A stretch of 64,000 nucleotides of DNA from HdN1 sp052035295 (GTDB taxonomy: Bacteria; Pseudomonadota; Gammaproteobacteria; Pseudomonadales; Ketobacteraceae). The position numbers and the translations under genes were made by a program. The notes beneath the pieces were generated by a model. The model saw only the letters and a list, made by a program, of their open reading frames with translations. It was not told the DNA's origin and ran no database searches. Below, piece after piece: positions 51,756 to 60,233 of this stretch (positions are counted from its first letter, which is position 1; the number at the start of each line of letters is the position of its first letter). Location: the NCBI GenBank assembly GCA_052035295.1, contig JBPOHS010000005.1, positions 79,862-143,861 on the forward strand. Reading direction: 5' to 3'.

Positions 51756-51794
51756 TGGCGCTCCGGTCAAATCATCAGGGGGCCGCAAGGGCGA

Positions 51795-52499
51795 TCAGGC
51801 AAGACCCACCCAGACGTTCTGGACATCATCATCGGCATCGATGGCTTCCAGGAAGGCCTCGATTTCAGCGCGTGCCGCCTCGTCTTCAATGTTGACTGGA
51901 TTCTTGGCGCGATAACCCAGCTTGGCGGCAATCACGGAAAACCCTTGCGCAGGCAGTGCGCGGCTGACCGCATCCAGGTCGGTCAGGTCGGTCAGAAACA
52001 ACGTCACACCTTCTTCATCACCGGGCTCGAAATCCTGGGCGCCTGCTTCGATGGCGGCCAGCTCCGGATCGGCGCCCGCTTGTTCGGCTTTCGCCTCAAT
52101 CATTCCCAGATGCTTGAAATCCCATGACACGGAGCCCGACGTTCCCAGATGCCCCTTGCGGAACAGCTGGCGGATGCTTTGTGCCGTGCGGTTGTTGTTA
52201 TCGGTCAGACACTCGACGATGACCGGCACCTGGTGGGGAGCGAAGCCTTCGTAGGTGACCAGTTCATAATGGATGACTTCATCAAGCAGGCCGGCGCCTT
52301 TCTTGATGGCGCGTTCCAGGGTGTCGCGCGGCATGGAGGCCTTGCGGGCGGCTTCAACCGCCATGCGCAGGCGCGCGTTCATGTCTGGATCGGGGCCCCC
52401 ACGTGCTGCGACCATGATTTCTTTGGCCAGTTTGGTGAATACGCGGCCTTTGGCGGCAGCGGCGGCTGCTTTACCTTTTGCTTTCCACTGTGCACCCAT
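51795..52499 (-). CDS. yebC: YebC/PmpR-family (TACO1-like) protein
   Basis: A 234-residue protein with the YebC fold: GAQWKAKGKAAAAAAKGRVFTKL at the start (in pieces), PDPDMNARLRMAVEAARKASMP, and the domain VPVIVECLTDNNNRTAQSIRQLF. It may be a translation factor that relieves stalling on polyproline, or a DNA-binding regulator; the family was first described as the latter. It is on the minus strand and convergent to the PilZ gene. The N-terminus resembles the YeeN-like or second paralogue more than E. coli YebC, so the symbol is provisional. Confidence 0.88.
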   Translation of the reverse strand: MGAQWKAKGKAAAAAAKGRVFTKLAKEIMVAARGGPDPDMNARLRMAVEAARKASMPRDTLERAIKKGAGLLDEVIHYELVTYEGFAPHQVPVIVECLTDNNNRTAQSIRQLFRKGHLGTSGSVSWDFKHLGMIEAKAEQAGADPELAAIEAGAQDFEPGDEEGVTLFLTDLTDLDAVSRALPAQGFSVIAAKLGYRAKNPVNIEDEAARAEIEAFLEAIDADDDVQNVWVGLA

Positions 52500-52686
52500 G
52501 GGGGATCTCTCTCTCGCTTGCTTGTGCTCGCCGGTGGGGTGGCCCCGTGGCGGATTGGAGGGCAGAGTATAAAGCGTCAGCGGGCAGGCGTGAACCGGCA
52601 GAGGGAGGATCTGGCTGCATCAGACGGGAGTAGTCAGCAGATCGCCCGGACGTGGCCGGAGGACCTGCTGGCAGGATGGACGTGAC

Positions 52687-52731
52687 GACTACTGCAGGAT
52701 GAAGACTACTGCAGGATGAAGACTACTGCAG
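52687..52731. repeat. 17-bp tandem repeat at the end of the UPF0149 gene
   Basis: The unit GACTACTGCAGGATGAA occurs at 52687-52703 and 52704-52720, plus 11 bases of a third (52721-52731). The minus-strand UPF0149 stop (52723-52725) lies in it, so array length can change the gene end or the 3' region. Confidence 0.8.
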
Positions 52732-53310
52732 CGTGGCGCTGCGCAGTGACAGCCAGTAGGCGTGCAGGCGACGGGCCGCCGGTGCCACTTGCTGTTGCAG
52801 GGCTTCGATGGCTGCGTCTTCGGCGTCAGCCATGCCGTCCAATCCAGTATCGAGGCCGAACACCAGAATCGGCGCCAGCGCTTGTTCCATTTCTTCATCG
52901 AGTTGTTGCCAGCCCTCAGGATCAAGCTGAATGCCTTTCAGGTAGCCCTGGCACCACTCGTCAACGTTGAGGTAGGGCTCGCCTTCGAACTCGTCTTCCA
53001 TGTAGATGGGGTCAAAGTCTTCGGGGAATTCGGTCAAGGACGTCGAAATACTGTTCACGTGACGAATGATCAGGCTGATGATTTCTTCGGCGTGCTGGGC
53101 GCTTTCCCAGGCCGGGCCGTCTTCATCGCCCCAGATGGCTTGAATCCACTGCTGTGGCGGCAGGGCATTGGGGCCACTGACAACTGCCGTTAGAAAGCCG
53201 TCGAGTTCCGAAATGCCGATGACAGCCTCTTCCGCTTCCAGGGTTTGCAGGAACAGCTCAAGCGTCTCGATTTCATCGTCGTCGAGGGGTTGCAGGGTAT
53301 CGATAGTCAT
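52723..53310 (-). CDS. UPF0149 (YecA/YgfB-like) protein
   Basis: 195 residues, acidic (many Asp/Glu). The UPF0149 features are LDGFLTAVVSGPNALPPQQWI and the second part NVDEWCQGYLKG, plus ALAPILVFG. These proteins are helical and dimeric; some homologues carry a SEC-C zinc tail, which is missing here. I chose ATG 53310; a longer reading to 53496 is a non-homologous extension. The C-terminus ends inside the tandem repeat. A YgfB-like role in stress or antibiotic control in P. aeruginosa has been reported for one relative; no claim is made here. Confidence 0.82.
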   Translation of the reverse strand: MTIDTLQPLDDDEIETLELFLQTLEAEEAVIGISELDGFLTAVVSGPNALPPQQWIQAIWGDEDGPAWESAQHAEEIISLIIRHVNSISTSLTEFPEDFDPIYMEDEFEGEPYLNVDEWCQGYLKGIQLDPEGWQQLDEEMEQALAPILVFGLDTGLDGMADAEDAAIEALQQQVAPAARRLHAYWLSLRSATLQ

Positions 53311-53371
53311 AACACAAGCCTTTGGTGAGAATTCTCTGGAATGGTTGCCCTGGCGGGCCAAATTGTATTGC

Positions 53372-54979
53372 TCAGTGCTGCTGTTGCAGAATGGCCCGGG
53401 CAACGGCCTCGGCGACTTCGATACCGTCGACACCGGCAGACAATATCCCGCCAGCATAACCTGCACCTTCCCCTGCGGGGAAGAGTCCTTTGACATTCAG
53501 GCTCTGGTAATCGTCGCCGCGCTTGAGACGAATGGGAGAGGAGGTGCGCGTCTCCACGCCGGTCATCAGCGCATCATTCATGGCAAAGCCTTTGATCTTT
53601 TTGTCGAAGGCCGGCAGTGCTTCCCGAATCGCCTCGATGGCGTAGTCGGGCAGGGCGCTGGCAAGACTTCCCAGCGTAACGCCCGGCTTGTAGGACGGTA
53701 TCACGCTGCCCAGTGCCGTTGAGGGGCGCCCGGCCAGAAAGTCACCGACCAGCTGAGCCGGGGCGTTATAATTGCTGCCGCCCAGTTCATAGGCTTTTGA
53801 TTCGAGCGTGCGCTGGAAATCAATGCCGGCGAGTGGGCCGCCCGGGTAATCGTCGGGTGAAATGCCAACCACAATCGCGGCATTGGCGTTGCGTTCGTTA
53901 CGGGAATACTGGCTCATGCCGTTGGTGACAACGCGGCCCGGTTCTGATGTTGCAGCGACCACGGTGCCGCCCGGGCACATGCAGAAACTGTAAACCGAAC
54001 GCCCGTTCTTGCAGTGGTGTACAAGCTTGTAATCGGCGGCGCCAAGAATCGGGTTGCCGGCATTGTTGCCAAAGCGGCAACGGTCGATGAGTGATTGTGG
54101 ATGCTCGATGCGAAAGCCGACAGAAAACGGTTTGGCCTCGATATAAACACCCCTTTCATGCAGCATCGCAAAGGTGTCGCGTGCGCTGTGGCCCACGGCG
54201 AGCACGACTTGATCCGTGTCGATGCGTGAACCGTCAGCCAGAGTCACTCCCCTGACGTGCGCGTTATCAATGTGGATGTCGGTGACGCGTGCATCAAAGC
54301 GAATTTCGCCGCCTAACGACTCAATGGCGTGGCGCATGTTTTCAATCATGCTCACCAGCTTGAACGTGCCAATATGCGGCTTGCTGACATAGAGGATTTC
54401 GTCGGGCGCACCGGCGGCGACAAACTCCGTCAGCACTTTGCGGCCTCGGAACCCCGGATCCTTGATCTGGCTGTACAGTTTACCGTCGGAAAACGTACCG
54501 GCACCGCCTTCGCCGAATTGCACATTGGAATCCGGATTCAGCTCGCGTTTGCGCCACAATCCCCAGGTGTCCTGTGTGCGTTGGCGCACCGGTTGCCCGC
54601 GTTCCAGTACGATCGGGCGAAATCCCATCTGCGACAGAATCAGCGCGGCAAATAATCCGCATGGGCCGAAGCCGATGACGACCGGGCGATGCTGCAGATT
54701 TTCAGGGGCTCGCCCCACAAACTGGTAGCGGGTATCCGGCGACGTCGTGACATGCGGATCATCGGCAAATTTCTGTAGTAGCGACCCATCGTCATCCGTC
54801 TCGATATCGAGCGTGTAAATCAACGAAATATTGTCACGGCGCCGCGCATCATAGCCCCGGCGGAACACGCTGTAATGCTTGAGCTGGGTGGCGTTGATGC
54901 CGAGCTTTTGCAGGATGGCGTTGTTGAGCGCCGCTTCGTCGTGGGCAAGCGGCAGTTTGATTTCAGTCAGTCGCAACAT
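53372..54979 (-). CDS. FAD-dependent dehydrogenase (COG2509-like)
   Basis: 535 residues. After an N-terminal non-catalytic domain (about 1-95) the FAD fold begins with VIGFGPCGLFAAL (G-x-G-x-x-G) and RPIVLERG, then GEGGAGTFSDGKLYS and GTVVAATSEPGRVVTNGMSQYSRN (in pieces), ending with GLFPAGEGAGYAGGI. The whole pattern fits the uncharacterised NAD(FAD)-utilising dehydrogenase group. The start ATG 54979 (MLRLTEIK) is better than GTG 54994. It follows the RIO kinase with close spacing and is probably translated from one mRNA. No substrate is proposed. Confidence 0.82.
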   Translation of the reverse strand: MLRLTEIKLPLAHDEAALNNAILQKLGINATQLKHYSVFRRGYDARRRDNISLIYTLDIETDDDGSLLQKFADDPHVTTSPDTRYQFVGRAPENLQHRPVVIGFGPCGLFAALILSQMGFRPIVLERGQPVRQRTQDTWGLWRKRELNPDSNVQFGEGGAGTFSDGKLYSQIKDPGFRGRKVLTEFVAAGAPDEILYVSKPHIGTFKLVSMIENMRHAIESLGGEIRFDARVTDIHIDNAHVRGVTLADGSRIDTDQVVLAVGHSARDTFAMLHERGVYIEAKPFSVGFRIEHPQSLIDRCRFGNNAGNPILGAADYKLVHHCKNGRSVYSFCMCPGGTVVAATSEPGRVVTNGMSQYSRNERNANAAIVVGISPDDYPGGPLAGIDFQRTLESKAYELGGSNYNAPAQLVGDFLAGRPSTALGSVIPSYKPGVTLGSLASALPDYAIEAIREALPAFDKKIKGFAMNDALMTGVETRTSSPIRLKRGDDYQSLNVKGLFPAGEGAGYAGGILSAGVDGIEVAEAVARAILQQQH

Positions 54980-54994
54980 GGAAAAGGCATTCAC

Positions 54995-55852
54995 TCATAT
55001 TTGGCTGTCGTCATCATCGCGGCGCGCAAGACGTTCGAATTCTTCCTTGAGGGCATGGTCGATGACGTCCATCAGACCTTGCAGGTCGACTTGTTTCTCT
55101 TCCTGCTTGAAGGTGCCCGTCAGCTCGGTTTCGGGCGTGAGGTTGCCGCTGGTGTAGAGATGCCAGATTTCCTTGCCGTAATTGGCTTGCAGCAGTTCGG
55201 GGGCGTATTTGCCAAAGTAATTCGCCATGTTCTGCACGTCACGTTCGAGCATGCGGCCCGCGTGATTGTTGCCGGCGGCGCTCACCGCTTGCGGCAGGTC
55301 GATGATCACCGGGCCATCATGGTTGACCAGCACGTTGAATTCCGACAAATCGCCATGGACCAGGCCGGCGCACAGCATGCGCACGACCTCACGCAACATT
55401 TGCTTGTGGTAGACCCTCGCGAGTTCGGGGCTGAAGGCAAATTCGTGCAAGCGTGGCGCGGCACGGCCATTTTCGTCTTGCACCAGCTCCATGAGCAGCA
55501 CACCGTCCATGAAGAGGTAGGGCTTGGGCACGCGCACGCCTGCTCCGGCCAGCTTGTAGAGTGCATGTACTTCGGCATTGAGCCAGGCGTTTTCAGCTTC
55601 TTTCTGGCCATGACGGGTGCGCTTGGCCATCGCGCGCGCGTCGCGGCTGCCCCGGATCTTGCGGCCTTCCTGGTATTCAGCGGCTTGTTTGAAGCTACGC
55701 TGATGGGCTTCCTTGTAGACCTTGGCGCAGCGGATCTCATGGCCGCAGCGCACCACGAAAACTTGTGCTTCCTTACCGCTCTTGAGCTGGCTGATGACTT
55801 CGTCGATCAGACCTTCGTCGATCAACGACTGCAATCTGTTGGGGATCTTCAT
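54995..55852 (-). CDS. RIO-type serine/threonine kinase
   Basis: A 285-residue atypical kinase. Seen motifs are the glycine-poor loop LKSGKEAQVFVV, the invariant Lys in CAKVYKE, the catalytic loop HGDLSEFNVLV, and the metal-binding Asp in VIIDLPQAV. These make it RIO1-like and similar to P. aeruginosa PA4780. In eukaryotes RIO kinases act in ribosome maturation; bacterial targets are unclear. The start ATG 55852 is used; an upstream ATG at 55927 would add a non-homologous tail. The gene runs straight into the FAD-dehydrogenase gene. Confidence 0.88.
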   Translation of the reverse strand: MKIPNRLQSLIDEGLIDEVISQLKSGKEAQVFVVRCGHEIRCAKVYKEAHQRSFKQAAEYQEGRKIRGSRDARAMAKRTRHGQKEAENAWLNAEVHALYKLAGAGVRVPKPYLFMDGVLLMELVQDENGRAAPRLHEFAFSPELARVYHKQMLREVVRMLCAGLVHGDLSEFNVLVNHDGPVIIDLPQAVSAAGNNHAGRMLERDVQNMANYFGKYAPELLQANYGKEIWHLYTSGNLTPETELTGTFKQEEKQVDLQGLMDVIDHALKEEFERLARRDDDDSQI

Positions 55853-56192
55853 GTCGGCCCTGTAACGTGAGTTCGCGGGTAGGATAACCGGCACGGTTCG
55901 GGATGACAAATGGTGGTGCATGTTCACGCTTGCAGCATCAAATGACGGGCGGGTTTTGCCCGGAACAATCCGCCGCTGGTTGCGTCTGTCCCGGGGCCTT
56001 CTTGTTGCTCACGGGGACATGACGCAACGTCTGGTGACGTCTGGAACGGTAGACGTCGGCAGCTGTGCGCGAACCTATTGATCAGTATTTGAGTGGACGC
56101 GGGAAATATTCCCGCGTATCATGCAGGCTCCGATGAGGGAAATTTTCCCTCTTGTTGGGTGGCTTTGGTAGCGGCGGTTGGGAGTGGTCTTT
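55853..56192. other. Intergenic region upstream of a lipoprotein gene
   Basis: About 340 bases. The first 245 bases show nothing clear; the end contains two similar palindromes (56099-56115 and 56135-56151). No gene seen. Confidence 0.5.
56099..56151 (+). promoter_or_regulatory. Paired GGGAAA/TTTCCC palindromes
   Basis: GCGGGAA-ATA-TTCCCGC (56099-56115) and GAGGGAAA-T-TTTCCCTC (56135-56151) have centres 36 bp apart, about 40 bases upstream of the lipoprotein start. Such paired sites are typical for cooperative repressor binding. The cognate protein is unknown. Confidence 0.6.
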
Positions 56193-56903
56193 ATGCGTTT
56201 GCTGTTGTCGGTGGGGCTGTTGTGTGTGCTGTGCGCCTGTGGTGCCAAAAATGAGTCGTCCGAGGAGGCAAAAACCTTCCAGGTCAATTTCACTCAGTCG
56301 GCTGACGGTTGGTCAGCGGGGTTTGCCGATTACCCGGTAGGCCAGGAAAATTTCTATGAGCTGTCATCGGGGCACGGCCCGCTACCGGCTCCGTTGGCCA
56401 GCCGCAAAGGCTACAAATTGTCGGGGAACAACCATAGCGACGATTTGTTCATGTACATGAAGAAAAAGCTGACGGGCTTGGCGCCTGACACCCTTTATGA
56501 CCTCAATTTCCATATTACCTTCGCGACCCAGTCCCCTCGTGGCTGCGCGGGTGTGGGCGGAGCACCGGGCGAATCGGTCTTTGTCAAAGCGGGTGCGGTG
56601 GCGCGCGAGCCAGCGGTTGAAGTCGACTCGGAAGACCATTACCGCATGAATATTGATATTGGTGGTCAAGCCAATGCAGGTAGTGACTCTGCACTGCTGG
56701 GCAATGTGGCCAGTACCCAGGAGTGTGGGGAGGATGAATACGATTTTGAATTGAAATCGCTCAACGCGACACATGATCCGTTTTCGGCCTATACCAACAG
56801 TCGGGGTGAGCTGTGGGTGTTCTTTGGTACGGATTCCGGTTTTGAGGGGGAGTCGACGTTTTATATGGTGGAGGGGAAGATTGTTGCGCAGGCGCGGGAT
56901 TGA
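56193..56903 (+). CDS. Secreted lipoprotein of unknown function
   Basis: 236 residues with a clear lipoprotein signal: hydrophobic core and L13-C14-A15-C16, the last Cys being the lipid site. The mature part starts with acidic and polar residues and has an all-beta look (FNLHITFATQSPRGCAGVGG-like strands, then two Cys at about 116 and 176). I do not recognise a family. ATG 56193 is used; the earlier one at 56178 lacks a signal of its own. Paired palindromes lie upstream. It may bind carbohydrate or act as an adhesin, but this is not supported by motifs. Confidence 0.68.
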   Translation: MRLLLSVGLLCVLCACGAKNESSEEAKTFQVNFTQSADGWSAGFADYPVGQENFYELSSGHGPLPAPLASRKGYKLSGNNHSDDLFMYMKKKLTGLAPDTLYDLNFHITFATQSPRGCAGVGGAPGESVFVKAGAVAREPAVEVDSEDHYRMNIDIGGQANAGSDSALLGNVASTQECGEDEYDFELKSLNATHDPFSAYTNSRGELWVFFGTDSGFEGESTFYMVEGKIVAQARD

Positions 56904-56922
56904 GGGGGGGCAACCCCCGCCG

Positions 56923-59900
56923 TTATCCCTCCCCGCTAGCCAGCAACTGCGCGTTGCCCCCAATCGCCGCCGTATTGTGTGTTACGGTTTTCTCGTGCAC
57001 CAGCCGCAGCAGGTAATGGGGGCCGCCGGCCTTGGGCCCCGTGCCTGACAAGCCTTGCCCACCAAAAGGCTGAACACCCACCGTGGCGCCGATCATATTG
57101 CGGTTGATGTAGATGTTGCCGGCCGGAATCTCGCGCGCCAGCCGTTGCCACGTACTTTCGATGCGGGTATGCACCCCGAACGTTAGCCCATAGCCGCACT
57201 CGCGAATTTGCGCGATGACGGCGTCCAGCTCACCGGCGCGATAACGGATGACATGCAGTGCCGGGCCGAAGACTTCGTGCTTCAATTCCCGTAGATGGTT
57301 GAGGCTGAGCACGGCAGGTGGCACAAAATGTCCCGTCAGGCCGTCTGGACACGTGGCTTGAAAAAGTAGTCGGCTGTTCTTGCGGAACGACTCGATATGA
57401 TTGTTGAGTTCCTTGCACGCTGATGGGCTGATGGCCGGCCCGATATCAGTATCGAAGCGCCACGGATCGCCGAGTCGAAGGGTCGTGAGGTGGCCCTGCA
57501 ATAGCGCGAGCACAGCGTCGGCGATGTCTTCCTGCAGATACAGCACGCGCAGCGCCGAACAGCGTTGACCGGCGCTGTCGAAGGCCGAGAGTGTGACGTC
57601 TTTCACCACCTGCTCCAGCAGCGCGGAGCTGTCGACAATCATGGCATTCATGCCGCCGGTTTCGGCGATCAACGGCAGGATGGTGCCTTCGCGGCGGGCG
57701 AGGGCGCGTTGCAGACGCTGAGCCACGGCGTTGGAGCCGGTGAATAAAACACCTGCGAGGGCGGGGTGGGTCAGCAGGGTACTTTCGACGTGCTCGGCAT
57801 CGACTGGCAGGTTGCAAACCGCGTGTTGCGGAATGCCGGCTGCGTGCATGAGTTGCACCGCGCGGGCAGCAATCAGTGGCGTGAGCTGCGAACATTTCAC
57901 CAGGGCCGTGTTGCCGGCAACCAGCGCGGCGACGACCTGGCCTGTCAGAATCGCCAGCGGAAAATTCCACGGGCTGATGCAAAGAAATACACCACGGCCC
58001 GACGTATGCAGGATATTTGATTCCCCCGTCGGGCCCGGCAGGGTTTGTGGTGCCAGCGTCACACGCGCCTGTGCCGCGTAATAACGGCAAAAATCCACGG
58101 CTTCTCGCACCTCATTGACAGCGTTGGGAAGCGTTTTGCCGCTTTCCCGCATCAGCAAGGCGATCAATTCGACGCGGTTTTCTTCATAGAGATCGGCCAG
58201 ACGTTCCAGGCGTTTTGCCCGTTCCTCGATATCGCTTTGCTGCCAGGCAGGGAAAGCCGCTTGCGCGGCTTCGATCGCGGTTTTGCAATCAGCGGCTGTC
58301 ATCGCCGGATAGCAGCCGACGAGATCCTGGGGATTGGCAGGCGAAAATACATTTTTCTCATGTTCCACGCCCCAGCGATGTTGCTGCCAGCGCGCCAGCT
58401 GCGTGCTGATCCAGTGCTGGGTGGCGCGATCCTCGATGGCGAGGCCGGCGCTGTTTTTTCGTTGCGGCCGGAACAGGCGCGGTGGTGACGGAATCCGCTC
58501 ATTGCGTGGGCTTTTTTCCTTGCGCAATAGCTGCAGCGGGGATTGTAGCAATAGGTCGTTATCGTCCTGGTGGACCTGGCGCACGAAAGAAGTATTGGCG
58601 CCGTTTTCCAGCAGGCGGCGCACGAGGTAGGGCAGCAGTTCCTTGAAACTGCCGACGGGTGCATAAATGCGGCAGTGAATACTGGCGTTATCCTGCAGGG
58701 CGTGATCTTTCAGGACGTAGTCGTAAAGCGCTTCGCCCATGCCATGCAGGCGTTGAAACTCGAAGGCTTTCTTCGGATAGCATTTGGACAAGATCAAAAT
58801 TGACGCCACCGTTTGGGCGTTATGGGTCGCGAACTGCGGGAACAGTCGATGTTCCTCACCCATCAAATAACGCGCGCACAACTGGTAGTGCAGATCGGTG
58901 GCGGTCTTGCGTGTGAATACCGGGTAATCACTGAGCCCTTGTTGCTGCGCCCATTTGATTTCGCTGTCCCAGTAAGCGCCTTTCACCAGCCGTACCGGAA
59001 TGACACAATTCAATTGCCGACTCAAATCACCCAGCCAGTGCAGAACAGGCAGCGCCCGTTTCTGATACGCCTGCACCGCCAGGCCCAATTTGCCCCAATG
59101 CCGAAACGCCGGCAGCGCCAGAATGGAAGCGAATATTTCCAGACTCGCTTCCAGCCGCCAGGATTCCTCGGCATCGATGGTCACCGGAATATCCTCGATG
59201 CGCGCCTGTTCCAGCACGTGCAGCAGATTTTTGCGTAAGGTTGCCAGGGCTGCGGGTTGGCGTGGTTCAAAACGGGGGTGAAACGCCGACAGCTTGATGG
59301 AAAGCGTCACATCGGCGCGTTGGCTGCGTTCCCTCGAGGCGAGAGCCAGAATCGCGGTTTCATACGCCGCCATGTAACGCTCCACATCAGCGTCGCACAG
59401 CGCGGCCTCACCCAGCATGTCGAAGGAATGCGCGTAGCCCTTGGCGCGATCCCCGCGTGCATTGCTCAAGGCTTCGCTGATGGTTTCCCCGGCCACAAAC
59501 TGGTGCCCGATGATGGTCATTGCCTGCCGAATCGCTCCCAGCGCCAAAGGCTCGCTAATTTTGTGGAACAATTTGCTGAGGGTGGCGCTCAAACCGTCGG
59601 GTCGCTGATCCGCATGTTTGAACACCCGCCCGGCCAGTAACAGCCCCCATGTCGACGCGTTGACCCAGAAGGCGTCACTGTGACCCAAATGCTGCGCCCA
59701 GTCGCCGGATTGCAGGCGATCCTGGATAAAGGCTTCGGCCGTGGCATCGTCAGGAATACGCAATAGCGCTTCGGCGAGACACATCAGTGTGATGCCTTCA
59801 CGTGTATTGAGACTGTATTCCTTGAGCAGCGATTCGATACGAATGGAGGGCGGGGCGTGTTTTATGGCGTCAATCAGGGAAGTGGTCAGCGGCCCGGCAT

Positions 59901-60039
59901 CAAGACCGTGTGGGAGTTTGGCGTCGGGGTGGATGAGAAAGCGTCGGAGGAGGGTGTCTTCGTCAATGAGGTGATGCTCGCGAATCGCTGCGCTGAGCGG
60001 GAAATCTGCAGACTGCGGATGAACTGCCGGCATTGCCAT
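56923..60039 (-). CDS. putA: Bifunctional proline dehydrogenase / glutamate-semialdehyde dehydrogenase (PutA)
   Basis: A 1038-residue enzyme that oxidises proline to glutamate. The proline dehydrogenase barrel (about 60-480) shows DAEESWRLEASLEIFA and RLVKGAYWDSEIKWA, and the aldehyde dehydrogenase part (about 540-1010) has IAETGGMNAMIV (catalytic Glu) and the nucleophile Cys in SAGQRCSALR. Unlike E. coli PutA there is no N-terminal ribbon-helix-helix, so it cannot repress its own gene. I chose ATG 60039, six bases after AGGAG; an ATG at 60045 overlaps the site. It is divergent from metY. Confidence 0.95.
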   Translation of the reverse strand: MAMPAVHPQSADFPLSAAIREHHLIDEDTLLRRFLIHPDAKLPHGLDAGPLTTSLIDAIKHAPPSIRIESLLKEYSLNTREGITLMCLAEALLRIPDDATAEAFIQDRLQSGDWAQHLGHSDAFWVNASTWGLLLAGRVFKHADQRPDGLSATLSKLFHKISEPLALGAIRQAMTIIGHQFVAGETISEALSNARGDRAKGYAHSFDMLGEAALCDADVERYMAAYETAILALASRERSQRADVTLSIKLSAFHPRFEPRQPAALATLRKNLLHVLEQARIEDIPVTIDAEESWRLEASLEIFASILALPAFRHWGKLGLAVQAYQKRALPVLHWLGDLSRQLNCVIPVRLVKGAYWDSEIKWAQQQGLSDYPVFTRKTATDLHYQLCARYLMGEEHRLFPQFATHNAQTVASILILSKCYPKKAFEFQRLHGMGEALYDYVLKDHALQDNASIHCRIYAPVGSFKELLPYLVRRLLENGANTSFVRQVHQDDNDLLLQSPLQLLRKEKSPRNERIPSPPRLFRPQRKNSAGLAIEDRATQHWISTQLARWQQHRWGVEHEKNVFSPANPQDLVGCYPAMTAADCKTAIEAAQAAFPAWQQSDIEERAKRLERLADLYEENRVELIALLMRESGKTLPNAVNEVREAVDFCRYYAAQARVTLAPQTLPGPTGESNILHTSGRGVFLCISPWNFPLAILTGQVVAALVAGNTALVKCSQLTPLIAARAVQLMHAAGIPQHAVCNLPVDAEHVESTLLTHPALAGVLFTGSNAVAQRLQRALARREGTILPLIAETGGMNAMIVDSSALLEQVVKDVTLSAFDSAGQRCSALRVLYLQEDIADAVLALLQGHLTTLRLGDPWRFDTDIGPAISPSACKELNNHIESFRKNSRLLFQATCPDGLTGHFVPPAVLSLNHLRELKHEVFGPALHVIRYRAGELDAVIAQIRECGYGLTFGVHTRIESTWQRLAREIPAGNIYINRNMIGATVGVQPFGGQGLSGTGPKAGGPHYLLRLVHEKTVTHNTAAIGGNAQLLASGEG

Positions 60040-60050
60040 GGCCATCTCCT

Positions 60051-60064
60051 ACAAGACATCTTGT
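60051..60064. promoter_or_regulatory. Small palindrome before putA
   Basis: ACAAGA-CA-TCTTGT lies just upstream of the putA ribosome site. It is short, and only its location makes it a possible operator. Confidence 0.3.
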
Positions 60065-60233
60065 TTGAAGTGTGGCACAAGTTTGTGGCGCTGGGAAATG
60101 GTGGTGTTTTGTTTGATGCTTGCGACGAATGATTATATGGTGCCTACTCGCGGGATGTATTTGTTTTGACCTAAGATTGCGGTCGCGCAACTTTCTTGAG
60201 CCCGCATCGCCACACCAATAACAAGGATCCTTC

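Noticed and set aside
52687..52731. The short tandem repeat as a CRISPR array.
   Set aside because: The units abut directly with no spacers, and no cas gene is present.
53311..53496. A 62-residue N-terminal extension of the UPF0149 protein.
   Set aside because: It overlaps the intergenic region and lacks family features; the MTIDTL start fits better.
54875..55870. A 331-codon plus-strand frame opposite the RIO kinase.
   Set aside because: The minus-strand frame has all kinase motifs; the plus-strand one reads as low-complexity His/Val-rich protein without support.
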